A program made the translations under genes and the position numbers. Below the pieces are notes generated by a model. That model saw only the letters and a program-made list of their open reading frames with translations, did not search any database and had not been told where the DNA came from. Positions 1 to 11,769 of a stretch of 46,659 nt of DNA are shown one piece after another. The first letter of the stretch is position 1; every line of letters starts with the position of its first letter. This DNA is from Zygnema circumcarinatum (Eukaryota > Streptophyta > Zygnematophyceae > Zygnematales > Zygnemataceae). The DNA lies in contig CM074810.1 of NCBI GenBank assembly GCA_037447605.1, positions 2,758,671 through 2,805,329 of the forward strand. The letters are read 5' to 3'.

Positions 1-140
1 CCCTCCTCCTTGAGGGCGCGCTCCGAGAAGATGCTTTAGAAAACGGGCAGCACGGTCAGCGCCTTTACGGGCTTGAATTCTGCATGATTGCTTGGCAGCA
101 GGATAAATTGATCGTTTACGCGTGGCTTGTCCTTGCATAG

Positions 141-1892
141 GTCGAAAGGTTCATGGAGGAGTTGAAGGCGGAGAAGGCACGTTCTATATCCGAGAAAAGT
201 CAAGTAGAACTTCTTGCTGCCAAAGAGACAAAAGTGGACGAGGAGCTTATCTGCCCCATATGTCGCCGCACTATGAAGGACCCTGTCATGGTGAATTCCG
301 GCCGTACGTATGACAGAAAATGCATTCAAGTTTGGCTGAAAAGAGGTAATCGAATTGACCCCGTAACCAAAGAAATCCTTCAAGCCGACCCTACGACCGG
401 GAATGTTCGTCTTGTCGACAATATCTGTGTTCGTAAGCTCATAGATCGGTTAGGGGACCAAGACCGGTCCTTCAGCTTCGCGACTAACGAGAGTTCCGTT
501 CCACAGAACTACGTTGAACTGAACACAAGTAAAGGGAGTTCTGAGAGTTTGGGAAGTTGGGATCTGGGGAATTTGGAGGGAGTGGAAAGTGGGGATCCTC
601 TGAATTCAGGAAAAGTGGAAAGTCGGGATCGACGGAATTCAGGGAGACTGGAAAGTGGGGATCAGCGGAATTCAGGGAGACTGGAAAGTGGGGATCAGCG
701 GAATTCAGGGAGACTGGAAAGTGGGGATCAGCGGAATTCAGGGAGACTGGAAAGTGGGGATCAATCGAATTCAGGGAGATTGGAAAGTGGGGATCAGCGG
801 AATTCAGGGAGATTGGAAAGTGGGGATCAGGGAAATTCTGCATATCATTTGGGGGTACAATGTGAGGATGGGATACATAGGTTAGCACCGGATTTGGAGC
901 AGGCGGTAACTCAGTATAGGGAAGCGGCGAATCAGGGGGATGTGGGAGCTCAGTTCCGTTTGGGTCTGTGTTACGAGGACGGAAGGGGAGTCCCCAAGGA
1001 CATGGAACGGGCAGTTCAGCTTTATAGGTGCGCTGCAGCGGAGGGTTGTGTGGAGGCTCAGTATAAATTGGCATTATGTTACAAAACAGGAAATGCGGTA
1101 CCGGAAAAAGACTTAAAGAAGGCTGTGGAAATGCTGAAAGTGGCAGCAGATAAAGGTTTCCAAGATGCTCAATATGAGCTGGCATCCTGCTACAAGAATG
1201 AAATAGGAGGCAGAAGGAACAATAAACTGGCCATGGAACTGTACAAGAAAGCAGCGGCATTGGGGCATGTAGACGCCATGTATCAGTTAGGAAAGTGTTA
1301 TGAAGCAACTGGCATATATAGTGACATGAAACATTCTCTTGAAATGTATAAAGAGGCAGCTGCTTTGGGCCATTCCGGTGCTCTTTGCAATTTGGGACTG
1401 CTCTTTCTGAACGGAACTCGAGTAACCCAAGACCTACAACGCGCCATGGAACTGTTCGAGGATGCGGCGAATCGCGGACATGGAGAAGCGCTGTTTCAGT
1501 TGAGCGTAGCGTACGCAAACGGAAATGAAGTCATAGAAAAGGACATGCCACGGGCCGTAGAACTGCTTCAGAAAGCGGCAGAGCGAGGTCATGCTATTGC
1601 TGAAAATAAATTAGGGATGTGTTACTACTCTGGAAACGAGGTGCCTTTAAACGAGGAGAGGGCGTTTCAGTTGTTTGAATCCGCGGGAGTTCGAGGGTTC
1701 AAGGACGCTCAGTACAATATGGGAGTCTGCTATATGTATGGAAAGGGAGTAACAAAAGATAGGGAATTGGCATTAGAGCTTTGGAAGAAGGCAGCGGACC
1801 AAGGACACGTGGATGCGAAGTCTGCTTTGGCTTTGATCCGAGGCATTACAAAAAAGGAAGTTCCGGTAAGAAAGATGTTATTCAATTGGTGA
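141..1892 (+). CDS. Cluster member 1: U-box/Sel1-repeat protein (3' exon; 5' exons lie outside the window)
   Basis: Likely an E3 ubiquitin ligase with a Sel1-type alpha-solenoid. The exon opens after an acceptor (ccttgcatag, 131-140) and reads V-E-R-F-M-E-E-L, exactly as at the matching acceptor of member 4. The ATG at 153 is therefore probably internal. Counting from that Met, a short coiled coil is followed by a U-box at about residues 30-100 ([12 protein letters not shown], then [12 protein letters not shown]), an 11-residue repeat linker at about 145-230, and about nine Sel1 repeats from about 230 to 570 (G..GV.KD...A...Y..AA pattern). U-boxes recruit E2 enzymes, and Sel1 repeats bind partner proteins or peptides. 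Compared with member 4, nine residues of the coiled coil are missing (27 bp). The UND and any kinase exon would lie left of position 1. The domain calls are secure; the substrate is unknown. Confidence 0.85.
   Translation, partial: VERFMEELKAEKARSISEKSQVELLAAKETKVDEELICPICRRTMKDPVMVNSGRTYDRKCIQVWLKRGNRIDPVTKEILQADPTTGNVRLVDNICVRKLIDRLGDQDRSFSFATNESSVPQNYVELNTSKGSSESLGSWDLGNLEGVESGDPLNSGKVESRDRRNSGRLESGDQRNSGRLESGDQRNSGRLESGDQRNSGRLESGDQSNSGRLESGDQRNSGRLESGDQGNSAYHLGVQCEDGIHRLAPDLEQAVTQYREAANQGDVGAQFRLGLCYEDGRGVPKDMERAVQLYRCAAAEGCVEAQYKLALCYKTGNAVPEKDLKKAVEMLKVAADKGFQDAQYELASCYKNEIGGRRNNKLAMELYKKAAALGHVDAMYQLGKCYEATGIYSDMKHSLEMYKEAAALGHSGALCNLGLLFLNGTRVTQDLQRAMELFEDAANRGHGEALFQLSVAYANGNEVIEKDMPRAVELLQKAAERGHAIAENKLGMCYYSGNEVPLNEERAFQLFESAGVRGFKDAQYNMGVCYMYGKGVTKDRELALELWKKAADQGHVDAKSALALIRGITKKEVPVRKMLFNW
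582..839 (+). repeat. 33-bp minisatellite coding the 11-residue S-G-D-Q-R-N linker
   Basis: About eight tandem copies of a 33-bp unit encode variants of SGRLESGDQRN in member 1. Because 33 is a multiple of 3, all three forward frames stay open here, which creates spurious overlapping ORFs. Related arrays sit at the same place, between U-box and Sel1, in members 2, 3 and 4, with different copy numbers and sequences. Confidence 0.9.
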
Positions 1893-2540
1893 TTAGGGTT
1901 CCGTACTGTACGGATTAGGGTTCTCTGAATGTATTCAGGTGCTGTATAGAAGTTATGTGGTAAGCCGTCAACTATTGAGACCCTAGAAAACCGAGGAGGC
2001 TTAGAAATGAAGTAGAAAAGTAATGAACTAAAGAATATAGTTACTGAATCGGAGTGGACTCTGTTCTTATTTTTTATCCTTCTCTAATTGGCCATTGCAT
2101 TACTGGAGGACTTTGGATCCATTTGGATTTCGTGAAGAGGGCAGGTCAACACGCAGGACTTTGAATGGTAGTTTCAGGATTTCGAGGTTTCGGGTTTCAG
2201 AGTACACAGAGTGGTGGAACTAACTTGTTCAAGGAAAGTGGATCTGTCATATCAAAGTTGGAATAGAGGGAGAGAGAGAGGTAGAGAGATAGAGGGAGGG
2301 GGAGAGAGGTAGGGGGAGGAGGAGAGAGGGGGATGGGGGAGGGCAGGGAGAGTGAGAGCGGCAGGGAAGGGGAGAGGGGGAGGGAGAGGGTAGAGAGAGG
2401 GAGAGTGAGAGGGAGTGGGAGGGGGAGGGAGTGGGAGACGGTGAGGGAGAGGGAGAGGGCCAAAACGTGACAGGTAGAAAGTTAGGGAGATGAAGACAGG
2501 ACGCTTGGGAGAGAGTCGGTGACGATAGGAGAGGAAGAGC
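1893..2540. other. 3' flank of member 1, then a GA-rich tract
   Basis: No gene is seen. The first 350 bases are mixed sequence with a few TTAGGG-like words. From about 2265 to 2460 the strand is almost pure GA-rich low complexity (gagagaggg-type). The long ORFs here on the minus strand are proline/serine/leucine low complexity and are not credible genes. Confidence 0.8.
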
Positions 2541-2714
2541 GGTGGAGATCAAAGATTTTCGTGTGAAACGTCGAATTTTATTTAAAAATCCCTCATGTAA
2601 TTATGTACAGATTATCTTACACTTAATATGGAACAGCCAATTTATGTCCTCCTTTTCTCACCTCACCTTTCTGCGCCCTCCTCTGCCCTCTCTCTCTGCT
2701 CTGCTCTCTACTCT

Positions 2715-3255
<541 letters not shown>

Positions 3256-3341
3256 CCTCTCTCTCTCCCTCTCTCTCCCTCTATATCTTTCCTGCCTAAC
3301 AAGTACTTCTGTTTTTTACATAGAATCTCTGGCACCCAACC

Positions 3342-6300
3342 TCAAGCATCTGTCTGCAGTCCGCTCAGTAGTTTGTCAATGTCTGAAAAGACCTCCGCCT
3401 TGGGCCGAGCCCCATCAACCTGCAAGTTCATGTCATTTTAACTCAAGTTTATATCATTTTTCACAACTCCACAGAAAAAGAAAGCATGAGATTATAACCA
3501 ATGCTCCCTAAATATCATAAAGCAAATCTGCAATTGCAGCAGCAGCTATAGAGATGTTTCATAACAAGAACAGATCTGAAATCTTTCTTTCCGCATTCCT
3601 ATGCAGCACGTAGGAATTCTGAATAGTATTCAATGAATCCCCTCCTCTAAGATTGAGAAGAAATCAACACTAGAGCAAAGGCTGTGTGCAAATTTTACCG
3701 TTGTGAGAATGTCTGTATATGAAGACAACACTGAATCCAGATTTTCCTTATACGTCTTTAATCGCGTCTTCACCTGCATTCGTCCTCCAATAGGCCCCAC
3801 ACAAAACATCCTCAAATTGCAAAAAAAAAAAAAAAAAAAAACATGGCAGCAACATAACTCCGTAAAATTGTGTTCAGAACATTAAGCCGACTCCAAAAAT
3901 CTTGCTCATTTTCATTTTTCACAGTATTTTGTGGCAAATAAGAGCATGGTCACCTTCTCCTCGGTATCGTCACTACGTTGAGTTAAGCGCGCAGCGATCT
4001 CATCTCTCTCAGGGGGAGAAAATGTCAAGTGATAGATCTTGCCAGTCGCCGGATCGAGTCGCCGACCAGTCACTCTCTCGACTAAGATTTGGTCAGGAAC
4101 CTGCACCAACAATGTGATGCTTTTCTCACTTCTTTCACAACAGGAGTATTAAACACAGTACAAATATAAGCTCAAGGCAGCAATGCTCAAAGATACAATA
4201 TGTTAAAAAAGAAAAAAATGGCTGACTGACTTACTGACTGTCCCCAGAATTTAGTCTACAAATCGAGATACAGAACCCTCTCTCACCTTTCTCAGGCTCA
4301 TTCTCGCCCCCTTCCTCCCTCTCTCTATTCATATACTTGCGAAAAGAGGAAGGAAATGTTCGACTCACATCCAAGAGGATGCAATTCTGAGGTTCAATTC
4401 CCCCCCCGTTCCTCCCTTCCTCCTTCCTCTCTCTATACATATACTTGAGGAAGGAAATGTTCAACTTACCTCCAAGAGGATGAATATTTGAGGTTGAATT
4501 CCCTCTGCCTTGAGAGCCGCTGCTTGCTTTGCGGTGCGCGGGTACCCGTCCAGCAGCCACCCCCTCTCGCGGGCATCATCCTCAGCGAGCCTGCTCTTCA
4601 CAATCTGAAGGAAACATACGAATAGATGGAGAGAGAGAGAGTGACATAACAAACGGAGCAGAGAGAAGGGCAGAGAGAGGTAATAGAGAGAGGGACATGA
4701 AAACGGAGCAGAGAGAGGTAATAGAGAGAGAGACATAAAAAACGGAGCAGAGAGAAAGGGCAGAGAGAGGTAATAGAGAGAGAGACATAACAAACGGAGC
4801 AGAGAGAAGGGCAGAGAGAGGTAATAGAGAGAGGGACATGAAAACGGAGCAGAGAGAGGTAATAGAGAGAGAGACATAAAAAACGGAGCAGAGAGAAAGG
4901 GCAGAGAGAGGTAATAGAGAGAGAGACATGAAAACGGAGCAGAGAGAGGTAATAGAGAGAGAGACATAACAAACGGAGCAGAGAGAAAGGGCAGAGAGAG
5001 GTAATAGAGAGAGAGACATGAAAACGGAGCAGCAGAGAGAGGTAATAGAGAGAGAGACATAACAAACGGAGCAGAGAGAAAGGGCAGAAAGAGGTAATAG
5101 AGAGAGAGACATGAAAACGGAGCAGAGAGAGGTAATAGAGAGAGAGACATAAAAACGGAGCAGAGAGAAGGGCAGAGAGAGGTAATAGAGAGAGAGACAT
5201 AAAAACGGGGCAGAGAGAAAGGGCAGAGAGAGGTAATAGAGAGAGGGACATGAAAACGGAGCAGAGAGAGGTAATAGAGAGAGAGACATAAAAAACGGAG
5301 CAGAGAGAAAGGGCAGAGAGAGGTAATAGAGAGAGAGACATGAAAACGGAGCAGAGAGAGGTAATAGAGAGAGAGACATAAAAAACGGAGCAGAGAGAAA
5401 GGGCAGAGAGAGGTAATAGAGAGAGAGACATGAAAACGGAGCAGAGAGAGGTAATAGAGAGAGAGACATAACAAACGGAGCAGAGAGAAGGGCAGAGAGA
5501 GGTAATAGAGAGAGGGACATGAAAACGGAGCAGAGAGAGGTAATAGAGAGAGAGACATAAAAAACGGAGCAGAGAGAAAGGGCAGAGAGAGGTAATAGAG
5601 AGAGAGACATGAAAACGGAGCAGAGAGCAGAGAGAGGTAATAGAGAGAGAGACATGAAAACGGAGCAGAGAGAGGTAATAGAGAGAGAGACATAAAAAAC
5701 GGAGCAGAGAGAAAGGGCAGAGAGAGGTAATAGAGAGAGAGACATGAAAACGGAGCAGAGAGAGGTAATAGAGAGAGAGACATAACAAACGGAGCAGAGA
5801 GAAAGGGCAGAAAGAGGTAATAGAGAGAGAGACATGAAAACGGAGCAGAGAGAGGTAATAGAGAGAGAGACATAAAAACGGAGCAGAGAGAAGGGCAGAG
5901 AGAGGTAATAGAGAGAGGGACATGAAAACGGAGCAGAGAGAGGTAATAGAGAGAGAGACATAAAAAACGGAGCAGAGAGAAAGGGCAGAGAGAGGTAATA
6001 GAGAGAGAGACATAACAAACGGAGCAGAGAGAAGGGCAGAGAGAGGTAATAGAGAGAGGGACATGAAAACGGAGCAGAGAGAGGTAATAGAGAGAGAGAC
6101 ATAAAAAACGGAGCAGAGAGAAAGGGCAGAGAGAGGTAATAGAGAGAGAGACATGAAAACGGAGCAGAGAGAGGTAATAGAGAGAGAGACATGAAAACGG
6201 AGCAGAGAGAGGTAATAGAGAGAGAGACATAAAAACGGAGCAGAGAGAAGGGCAGAGAGAGGTAATAGAGAGAGAGACATAAAAACGGGGCAGAGAGAAA

Positions 6301-7050
6301 GGGCAGAGAGAGGTAATAGAGAGAGAGACATAAAAACGGAGCAGGGAGAAAGGGCAGAGAGAGGTAATAGAGAGAGAGACATAAAAACGGGGCAGAGAGA
6401 AAGGGCAGAGAGAGGTAATAGAGAGAGAGACATAAAAACGGAGCAGGGAGAACAGGCAGAGAGAGGTAATAGAGAGAGAGACATAAAAAACGGAGTAGAG
6501 AGAAAGGGCAGAGAGAGGTAATAGAGAGAGAGAGTCGATCAGGTCAAAGAATTGAACATGTGAAAAGGAGGTCTTAAACCTATCAATCAATCAATGATTC
6601 AATTCATTGATTAATTCACTCGATTCAATGAATTCAACGATTAACCAAATCGATGTAAGACATGTAATTGGCAGACATCTGAGTAGACGACTGAACTGAA
6701 CGTACCATCTAATTAAGATAAAAAAAACAAATAAAAATGTTATATTTCACCACAGAAAGCCCTTTTTTTGTTTTCCATGCAAAATGTCTGTGACAAAACC
6801 TCTATAAACAATGATTCTATAGAAAAAAAAAAAAAAAACAGCTTCTGCGACTCACAGAGGTGACCACTTCATCCGGAACGAGCATTCCCCCCTCCATGAA
6901 TGCTTTCACTTGCTCCCCGAACTCAGTCCCCGCCGCCACTTCGGCTCGAAGCAGATCGCCGGTCGATATGTGAGCTAGGCCGTACTGCACAGCCATGCAG
7001 GAAAGAGTCACGTCACGTTCTGCTCAATGGAGCATAAGCACAGGATGACG

Positions 7051-7095
<45 letters not shown>

Positions 7096-7302
7096 TACTA
7101 AGGCTCGAACTGCATTGGAGGGCAATAAGATGCAGCACAAGAACTCAACATAGAAAACGAATCGTTCCTAAGTTTGAAGTCACTGCACTGTGTGCTCGCG
7201 CACCTTCTTGACAATTTCCTCGCACTGCGTCCCCTTGCCGGAAGCAGGAGCGCCGGAGATGATCACTGTCAGAGGCCTCGAAGGCGCGGCGACTCCCTCC
7301 AT
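3342..7302 (-). CDS. Adenylate kinase, plastid AMK2-like, six exons
   Basis: Catalyses ATP + AMP = 2 ADP. Exons (minus strand): 7302-7204, 6984-6856, 4604-4470, 4100-3954, 3773-3699, 3419-3342. All introns are phase 0 with GT..AG ends, giving a 220-residue protein. The P-loop GAPASGKGT lies at residues 17-25 and is followed by the NMP-binding stretch YGLAHISTGDLLRAEV. Next come GWLLDGYPRT and the LID-side segment VERVTGRRLDPATGKIYHL, then SPPE and LTQR. Sequence and order match the Arabidopsis plastid AMK2 type. The ATG at 7302 is preceded in frame by a stop and has a good context (gcgATGG). From this start there is no transit peptide, so the plastid form would need an unseen upstream exon; otherwise the enzyme is cytosolic. 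Intron 2 (4605-6855, 2251 bp) is filled by a minisatellite. The 5' end faces the NPH3 gene across a shared promoter region. Confidence 0.93.
4625..6535. repeat. 1.9-kb GA-rich minisatellite with 38/52-bp alternating units, inside adenylate kinase intron 2
   Basis: The units contain acggagcagagaga, gaggtaatagag and gagagacat. A short unit of about 38 bp (atgaaaacgg type) often alternates with a long one of about 52 bp (ataaaaaacgg type with an added aaagggcagagag), making a roughly 90-bp higher-order period. On the minus strand all three frames are open through the array (S-L-S-L-L-P-L-S-A type), which is repeat structure and not coding. Confidence 0.93.
7054..7092. repeat. Short (CT)n microsatellite in adenylate kinase intron 1
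   Basis: About 19 CT units between exons 1 and 2 of the adenylate kinase gene. On the gene's own strand it reads (GA)n. Confidence 0.95.
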
Positions 7303-8203
7303 CGCCGGATGAGTTCAGGCACTCAGAAGGAAGTAAGCGCTGCTGGTCGGGGAGCAGCAGAGAGAGGCAGGGAAAGGAGGAGGGGGAGGGGGAGGGGGAG
7401 GAGGAGGGGGAGGGGGAGGGGGAGGGGGCGATGGATGTATGGGAAAGAGTAGGGGGAACGAGGGAGTGGGTCTGAATGTGGAGAAAGGAGAGAGGGAGAG
7501 GGAGAGGAAAAGGGTGACGAAGAGGGCGAGGGAGAGGGTGAAGACGAGGGAGAGGGAGAGGGAAGAGGAAGAGGAAGAGGGAGAGGGTGAGGAAGAGGAG
7601 AGGGAGAAGAGAGATTGAGGGAAAGGGCAATGGCAAGGGAGAGGCCAACGGCGAGGGAGAGGGTGAAGAGGGAGGAGAGAGGGGGGGAGGGAGAGGTAGG
7701 GAAGACAAGAGGGAGAGCGGGAGGAAGGTGTCGAAGAGGGAGAGCGGGAGATGGGGAGGGTCAGAGGGCGCGCGTCAGACAAAATAGGGACGTACGAAAT
7801 TTCCCAAACGACAACCGCTTGTACTGTATGTCTTTTTTAGCAAGGCCTGCAGCGAATGCGAGCCCGAAACCTGTCGGTAGGCTCACGTCAGCAAACGACA
7901 ATCGAGCAGCCATTTTTGTCGGTTTTGCAGAGCAAGGAGATATCGCCACATCGCCAGCGTATCGGCCATGACCGTCACGGTTTGCCGGCCACAGGCTCCA
8001 GCCGGTGGCTTTATTGGGGCCCTTCCGCCGGCCAGAAGAAACGTCCGCACAAAAGACAGTATGCAATAGCCGGCACGAGTTGCCAATCGTATCGTCAAGC
8101 CGGCGATATAGAGATAAAATGACTGTTGACGAAAACGACAAGCTTGTGATTCGTCGCACAAGCAAATACCGTACATGCCTGTCATCAGTACGGATAGTTG
8201 GTC
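7303..8203. other. Adenylate kinase 5' flank: GA-rich tract, then mixed sequence
   Basis: From 7360 to about 7770 the plus strand is GA-rich low complexity, so it is pyrimidine-rich on the adenylate kinase strand. From 7790 to 8203 it is mixed sequence with several 'ccggcgatat'-like words that recur loosely near 22650. No supportable gene is seen; ORFs here lack any family signature. Confidence 0.7.
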
Positions 8204-8580
8204 GGTGGATTGTGATTGGTTACAGGACTCCTACTGACGTAATCAACGTGGAGTTAGCGTATCTTTGTCGTGACCTTAACGAGACCAGCCGTTAAAACCA
8301 TACTCTTCTGACGTTATTGCCACGTCCAACCGTACCCTCAACCACAAACTCCGGCTCCTGATTGGTCGAAGATGCCACGTAGGCGTTGACTAATGGGGTA
8401 GTGGAGCAAGCGTGAGTTGGGCGCCCTAGGGAAAAATTCAAGAAAAAACAAGGAAAATGATACAGCGGCCCCACTTTTTGGATATCGGCGCCCCCTTTTG
8501 GGAAAAAAATGTACTTTTTTTTTTTGCAGCCAGCGGGGTCCAATCAAAGCACAACACGTGGAACAGAGAGACACGTGGTA
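8204..8580. promoter_or_regulatory. Putative shared promoter region between the divergent adenylate kinase and NPH3-WD40 genes
   Basis: ATTGG (reverse CCAAT) lies at 8215-8219 and 8361-8365. CCACGT at 8375-8380 is 10 bases from the second of these. Two further ACGTG cores lie near 8560-8575 (aacacgtggaac, gacacgtggtacc). The same ACGTG plus CCAAT combination recurs upstream of most genes in this window. Promoter function is inferred only. Confidence 0.45.
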
Positions 8581-8633
8581 CCCTCGGAATGGCTTTTTTT
8601 TGCCGAGTTGAAACCAGTGGAATCTGGCTTTCA

Positions 8634-8697
8634 GGGTATCCCGATACGATACTATACAATATGATACTATACGATACGGTGCGATATGGTACGGTAC
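8634..8697. repeat. Degenerate GATAC/GTATC short-repeat tract
   Basis: Repeated gatac, atacta and acgatacgg words about 110-170 bases before the NPH3-WD40 start codon, probably in its promoter or 5' UTR. A longer tract of the same style is at 28714-28848. Confidence 0.8.
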
Positions 8698-8803
8698 CAG
8701 GCCTGCAGCTTGGATTCTCCTGCTGCTTCCTGTCCAAGCTTCCAGCCATGGCGGCTCCTCCCCTTCCTGCTGGGTCTCCCTCTTCACCTTGCAGCTCGCA
8801 GGC

Positions 8804-11769
8804 ATGGCTACCACGGCAGCCATGGCGCCTGCCTTCGCCACCTCCCCTTCCTCCTCCCCCTCCTCTCCCTGGCTTCCTCTCCTTACTTCCGGCCGCCTCT
8901 CCGACGTGACGGTGGTAGTGGACGGCATTGCCCACAGACTGCACCGCTTCCCCTTGTTCGCGCGCAGCCTCTACTTCGACGAGCTCTTCGATGACTTCTG
9001 CAAAGAGGGCGCGGAAAGCTTGAACTTTGTGTGCGAGCTCTCCCTTCCGGGAGGGTATGCCACCTTCCGCCTGGTGGCGGAGTTCTGCTATGGCGGCGCG
9101 CCGGCCCTGACGGCGGAGACGGCGGTGCAGGTGCTGCTGGCGGCGGGGCAGCTGCGGATGACGGAGGAGCATTGCAGGAACAATTTGATCGAGTTCTGCA
9201 GGAGCTTTTTGAAGGAGAGAGTGTATTCCGACTGGAAGAAGTCGCTGTTGTTGCTGGAAAGGTTCGACATTACGTTGCTTGAGAATCAGTTGATTGCTGA
9301 TGTGCCGGACAAGTGCCAGGAAGCAATCGCTGGTGAGTGTAGCGTCTCTCCCCCTCTCCCTCTCCCTCTCCCTCCCCGTCTCCCTCTCTCCTTCTCCCTC
9401 TCCCTCTCCCCCCTCTCCCTCCCTCTCCCTCTCCCTCTCCCTCTCCTTCCTCTCCCTCTTCCTCTCCTTTTCCAACTCCAACTCCCTCTCCCTCTCCATC
9501 TCCTTCTCCCTCTCCCTCTCTCTTTACTGCTCCTCTGCAGGCTGTATGGTGAATTGATACCAAAGCTTCCAGGCTGGATGTTGTGATTCCTCTACTCCCT
9601 CTGCTTCTTTTGACCTTTTGAAAATCATTGTCTCGCAACAATTTGGTTCTTTATCGCTATTCTGGTTGACTGGCTGAATGACTGAATGACCGACTGACTG
9701 ACTCGTGCAGGTCAGTTAGCACAAGTGCATGACCATACTTCAAAGATAGAGGAAACTCTCAGCATCTTCAGGAAGTCGACTGCCCTGCAGTTCCCTTTCC
9801 TGCAAGGCGTAATCGCCAAGTTGCGAGCCCGAAAGCTGACATTTGTGCCTGTCGGAAATCTCCTCGCTGCCGATAGCCATCGTTGGCTGCTTCACAAAGA
9901 ACTTGACGTCTATCTTCGGAAGCAGCCTGTGACTTTATCAAATGGATCAGGTTTAGAAGGGGATTCTGCAGAATTCAAGAGGCGAAACATGCAAACCATC
10001 CTCGAGTACCTCGTGGATGCTTTGGAGTTTTGTCAAGACAGTTCAGAGAATGCGGAAGGAGCGTCTCATTCTCTCGCATACAAAGTTACTTTATTGAAAT
10101 GCTGCCATAAGCTTAGACTTGAGAATCATCAGGAGAGGTTGGAGCTCCTTTTGAAAAAGGACTTCTTTAGCTTCTCTCTCGCAGACATGAAGGAGTTGGA
10201 TCTGGAAATTATGCAGTCTCTGGTCGACCGATATATAAGAAAACGAAAGCAAGAGAACAATGCAGCTCTTCCTGTGCTTTCCATGGTAGATGTGTTAGAC
10301 AGTTACCTTCTTTGGATAGCCTGCGAGTCTGCCGAAGTTCATCCTCATCGATTCCAATCTTTAGTTGAAGCTCTTCCGAGCGAGGAACGTGAGAACTGTG
10401 ATACTTTATATGATGCAGTCGACCGTTTTTTGGAAAGAAATCCAGATGTGAATCCGGGAGATCGACTCCGCCTTTGCGAGAATTTGGATCCCTTCAAACT
10501 TTCGGAAGAGAAGACGGAGCATGCAGTACAGAATTCGCGTATCTCGCTTCCGCCCCGGTTTTATGCCAACTTGTTTTTGGCGCAAAAAAATCGCATGCAA
10601 TCGCTGCAAGGAGAAGTGAAGGAGCTCCGGAAAAGGCTATCAACAAAAGATTTGGCGCTTTCAAGTATTCCAACGCAAGAGGTTGCTGTTTTGCAAGAAA
10701 AGGTGACCTATTTGCGTTTTTTTTCCCCCTTATTTCCCCATTTTTTTCACATTTTTATGTGATGCGATCAGGATGTTGTTTTTTCACTGCAATCAATTGA
10801 TCAAATGCTCGTGGAAAGACAATCTAAACGTTTACTAACTGATTTTAGAATGGGCTGAATTCCTTTCTGAATGAGATGCAGAAAGATCCGGTAATCATCG
10901 AAGGGCCGAATATGGAAATCAGATGTGACTTTTCGGTCGGACATTTAGTCGTTGGTAGAGACGGAACTATCTGGGCGGCGGGTCCTGATGGGCTCTCCTA
11001 TTGGCGGAAAGATGAAGGGTTGAGCTTCAAGGAAGTGAACAGCTGCTGCATCTCATCTTTATCTCTAGATGAGGAAGGATGTTTGTTGGTCGGCTGTTGG
11101 AATGGAGATATAATAGTATTGGAAAACCAAAAGTCTTTCAACTATTCTGCCGCTGTGAATGCTCACACTGGACTAGTAACAGCTCTGCTATCCACTTCAT
11201 CTCGTAAGCAGTATTATTCAGGAGGAGAAGATAGCAAGATGAAGGAGTGGACCCGAGATGGGTCCTCCTTAAAACTCATTTGGGTATCTCCGGCTGGTGA
11301 TAAGGGACACAAAGGGACTATCACTGCCCTCTGTGAAGACATAAATGGTCACATTTGGTCAGCCGCTAACGATGGGACGATAAAGTGTTGGAAAGACAAG
11401 TTGTGCATACGAACTATGACCGGAGATCCGGGGCGTGTTCTTTCTATTGTTGCGGAAAAGTACTTGTGGGTGGGGGGGCCTGATGGTAAGGTGATGTGTT
11501 GGAATTTAGAGGGAGAGCTTTTGTCCGTTATGGAGGGACATTCGGACTCGGTTCAGGCTTTGGCTTTAGGGAAGGATGGAGTTCTATGGTCTGCAGGTCA
11601 TGACAATGTTATTAGGGGATGGAAGGGGCCTTGGAAGGAAGGGAGATGTGTGGCGATCATGAAGGGACATGAACATTGGATTTGGGTACTGGCTATGGCT
11701 CCAGATGGGAGCCTATGGTCTGCCAGTGCAGATACGACAATGATGATGTGGAAACCACAGATTGCATGA
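8804..11769 (+). CDS. BTB/POZ-NPH3 protein with a C-terminal WD40 propeller (three exons, 813 aa)
   Basis: Likely a substrate adaptor for a CUL3 E3 ligase, as inferred for NPH3/RPT2-like proteins, here with an added WD40 interaction module. Exons: 8804-9332, 9711-10702 and 10849-11769; junctions gctg|gtgagt...gtgcag|gtcag (phase 1) and gaaaag|gtgacc...ttttag|aatgg (phase 0). The BTB is at about residues 30-130 (GRLSDVTVVVDG onward). The NPH3 domain is at about 150-480, with FPFLQGVIAKLRARKL, VDVLDSYLLWIA and LVEALPSEER; the conserved end shows CENLDPFKLSEEKTEHAVQN. A short coiled coil follows at about 480-505. Exon 3 encodes about seven WD40 blades (LWSAGHDNVIRGWK, LWSASADTTMMMWK). The ATG at 8804 has a good context (ggcATGG). 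Typical land-plant NPH3 proteins end in a coiled coil and lack WD40. The fusion boundary coincides with the phase-0 intron. Confidence 0.9.
9345..9530. repeat. CT-rich low complexity in NPH3-WD40 intron 1
   Basis: Repeated ccctctc words fill the first half of intron 1 (9333-9710). The reading frame through it is a run of P, L and S and is not coding. Confidence 0.9.

Noticed and set aside
484-1518. Minus-strand 344-codon ORF opposite member 1
   Set aside because: Shadow of the 33-bp coding repeat and Sel1 region; no conserved motif.
4625-6535. Possible CRISPR-like array
   Set aside because: There are no unique spacers; both unit types repeat throughout, and the context is an intron of a eukaryotic gene.
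4461-6590. Stop-free minus-strand ORFs of 500-700 codons
   Set aside because: Three overlapping frames are all open because the minisatellite lacks stop codons; only the adenylate kinase exon at 4604-4470 is conserved protein.
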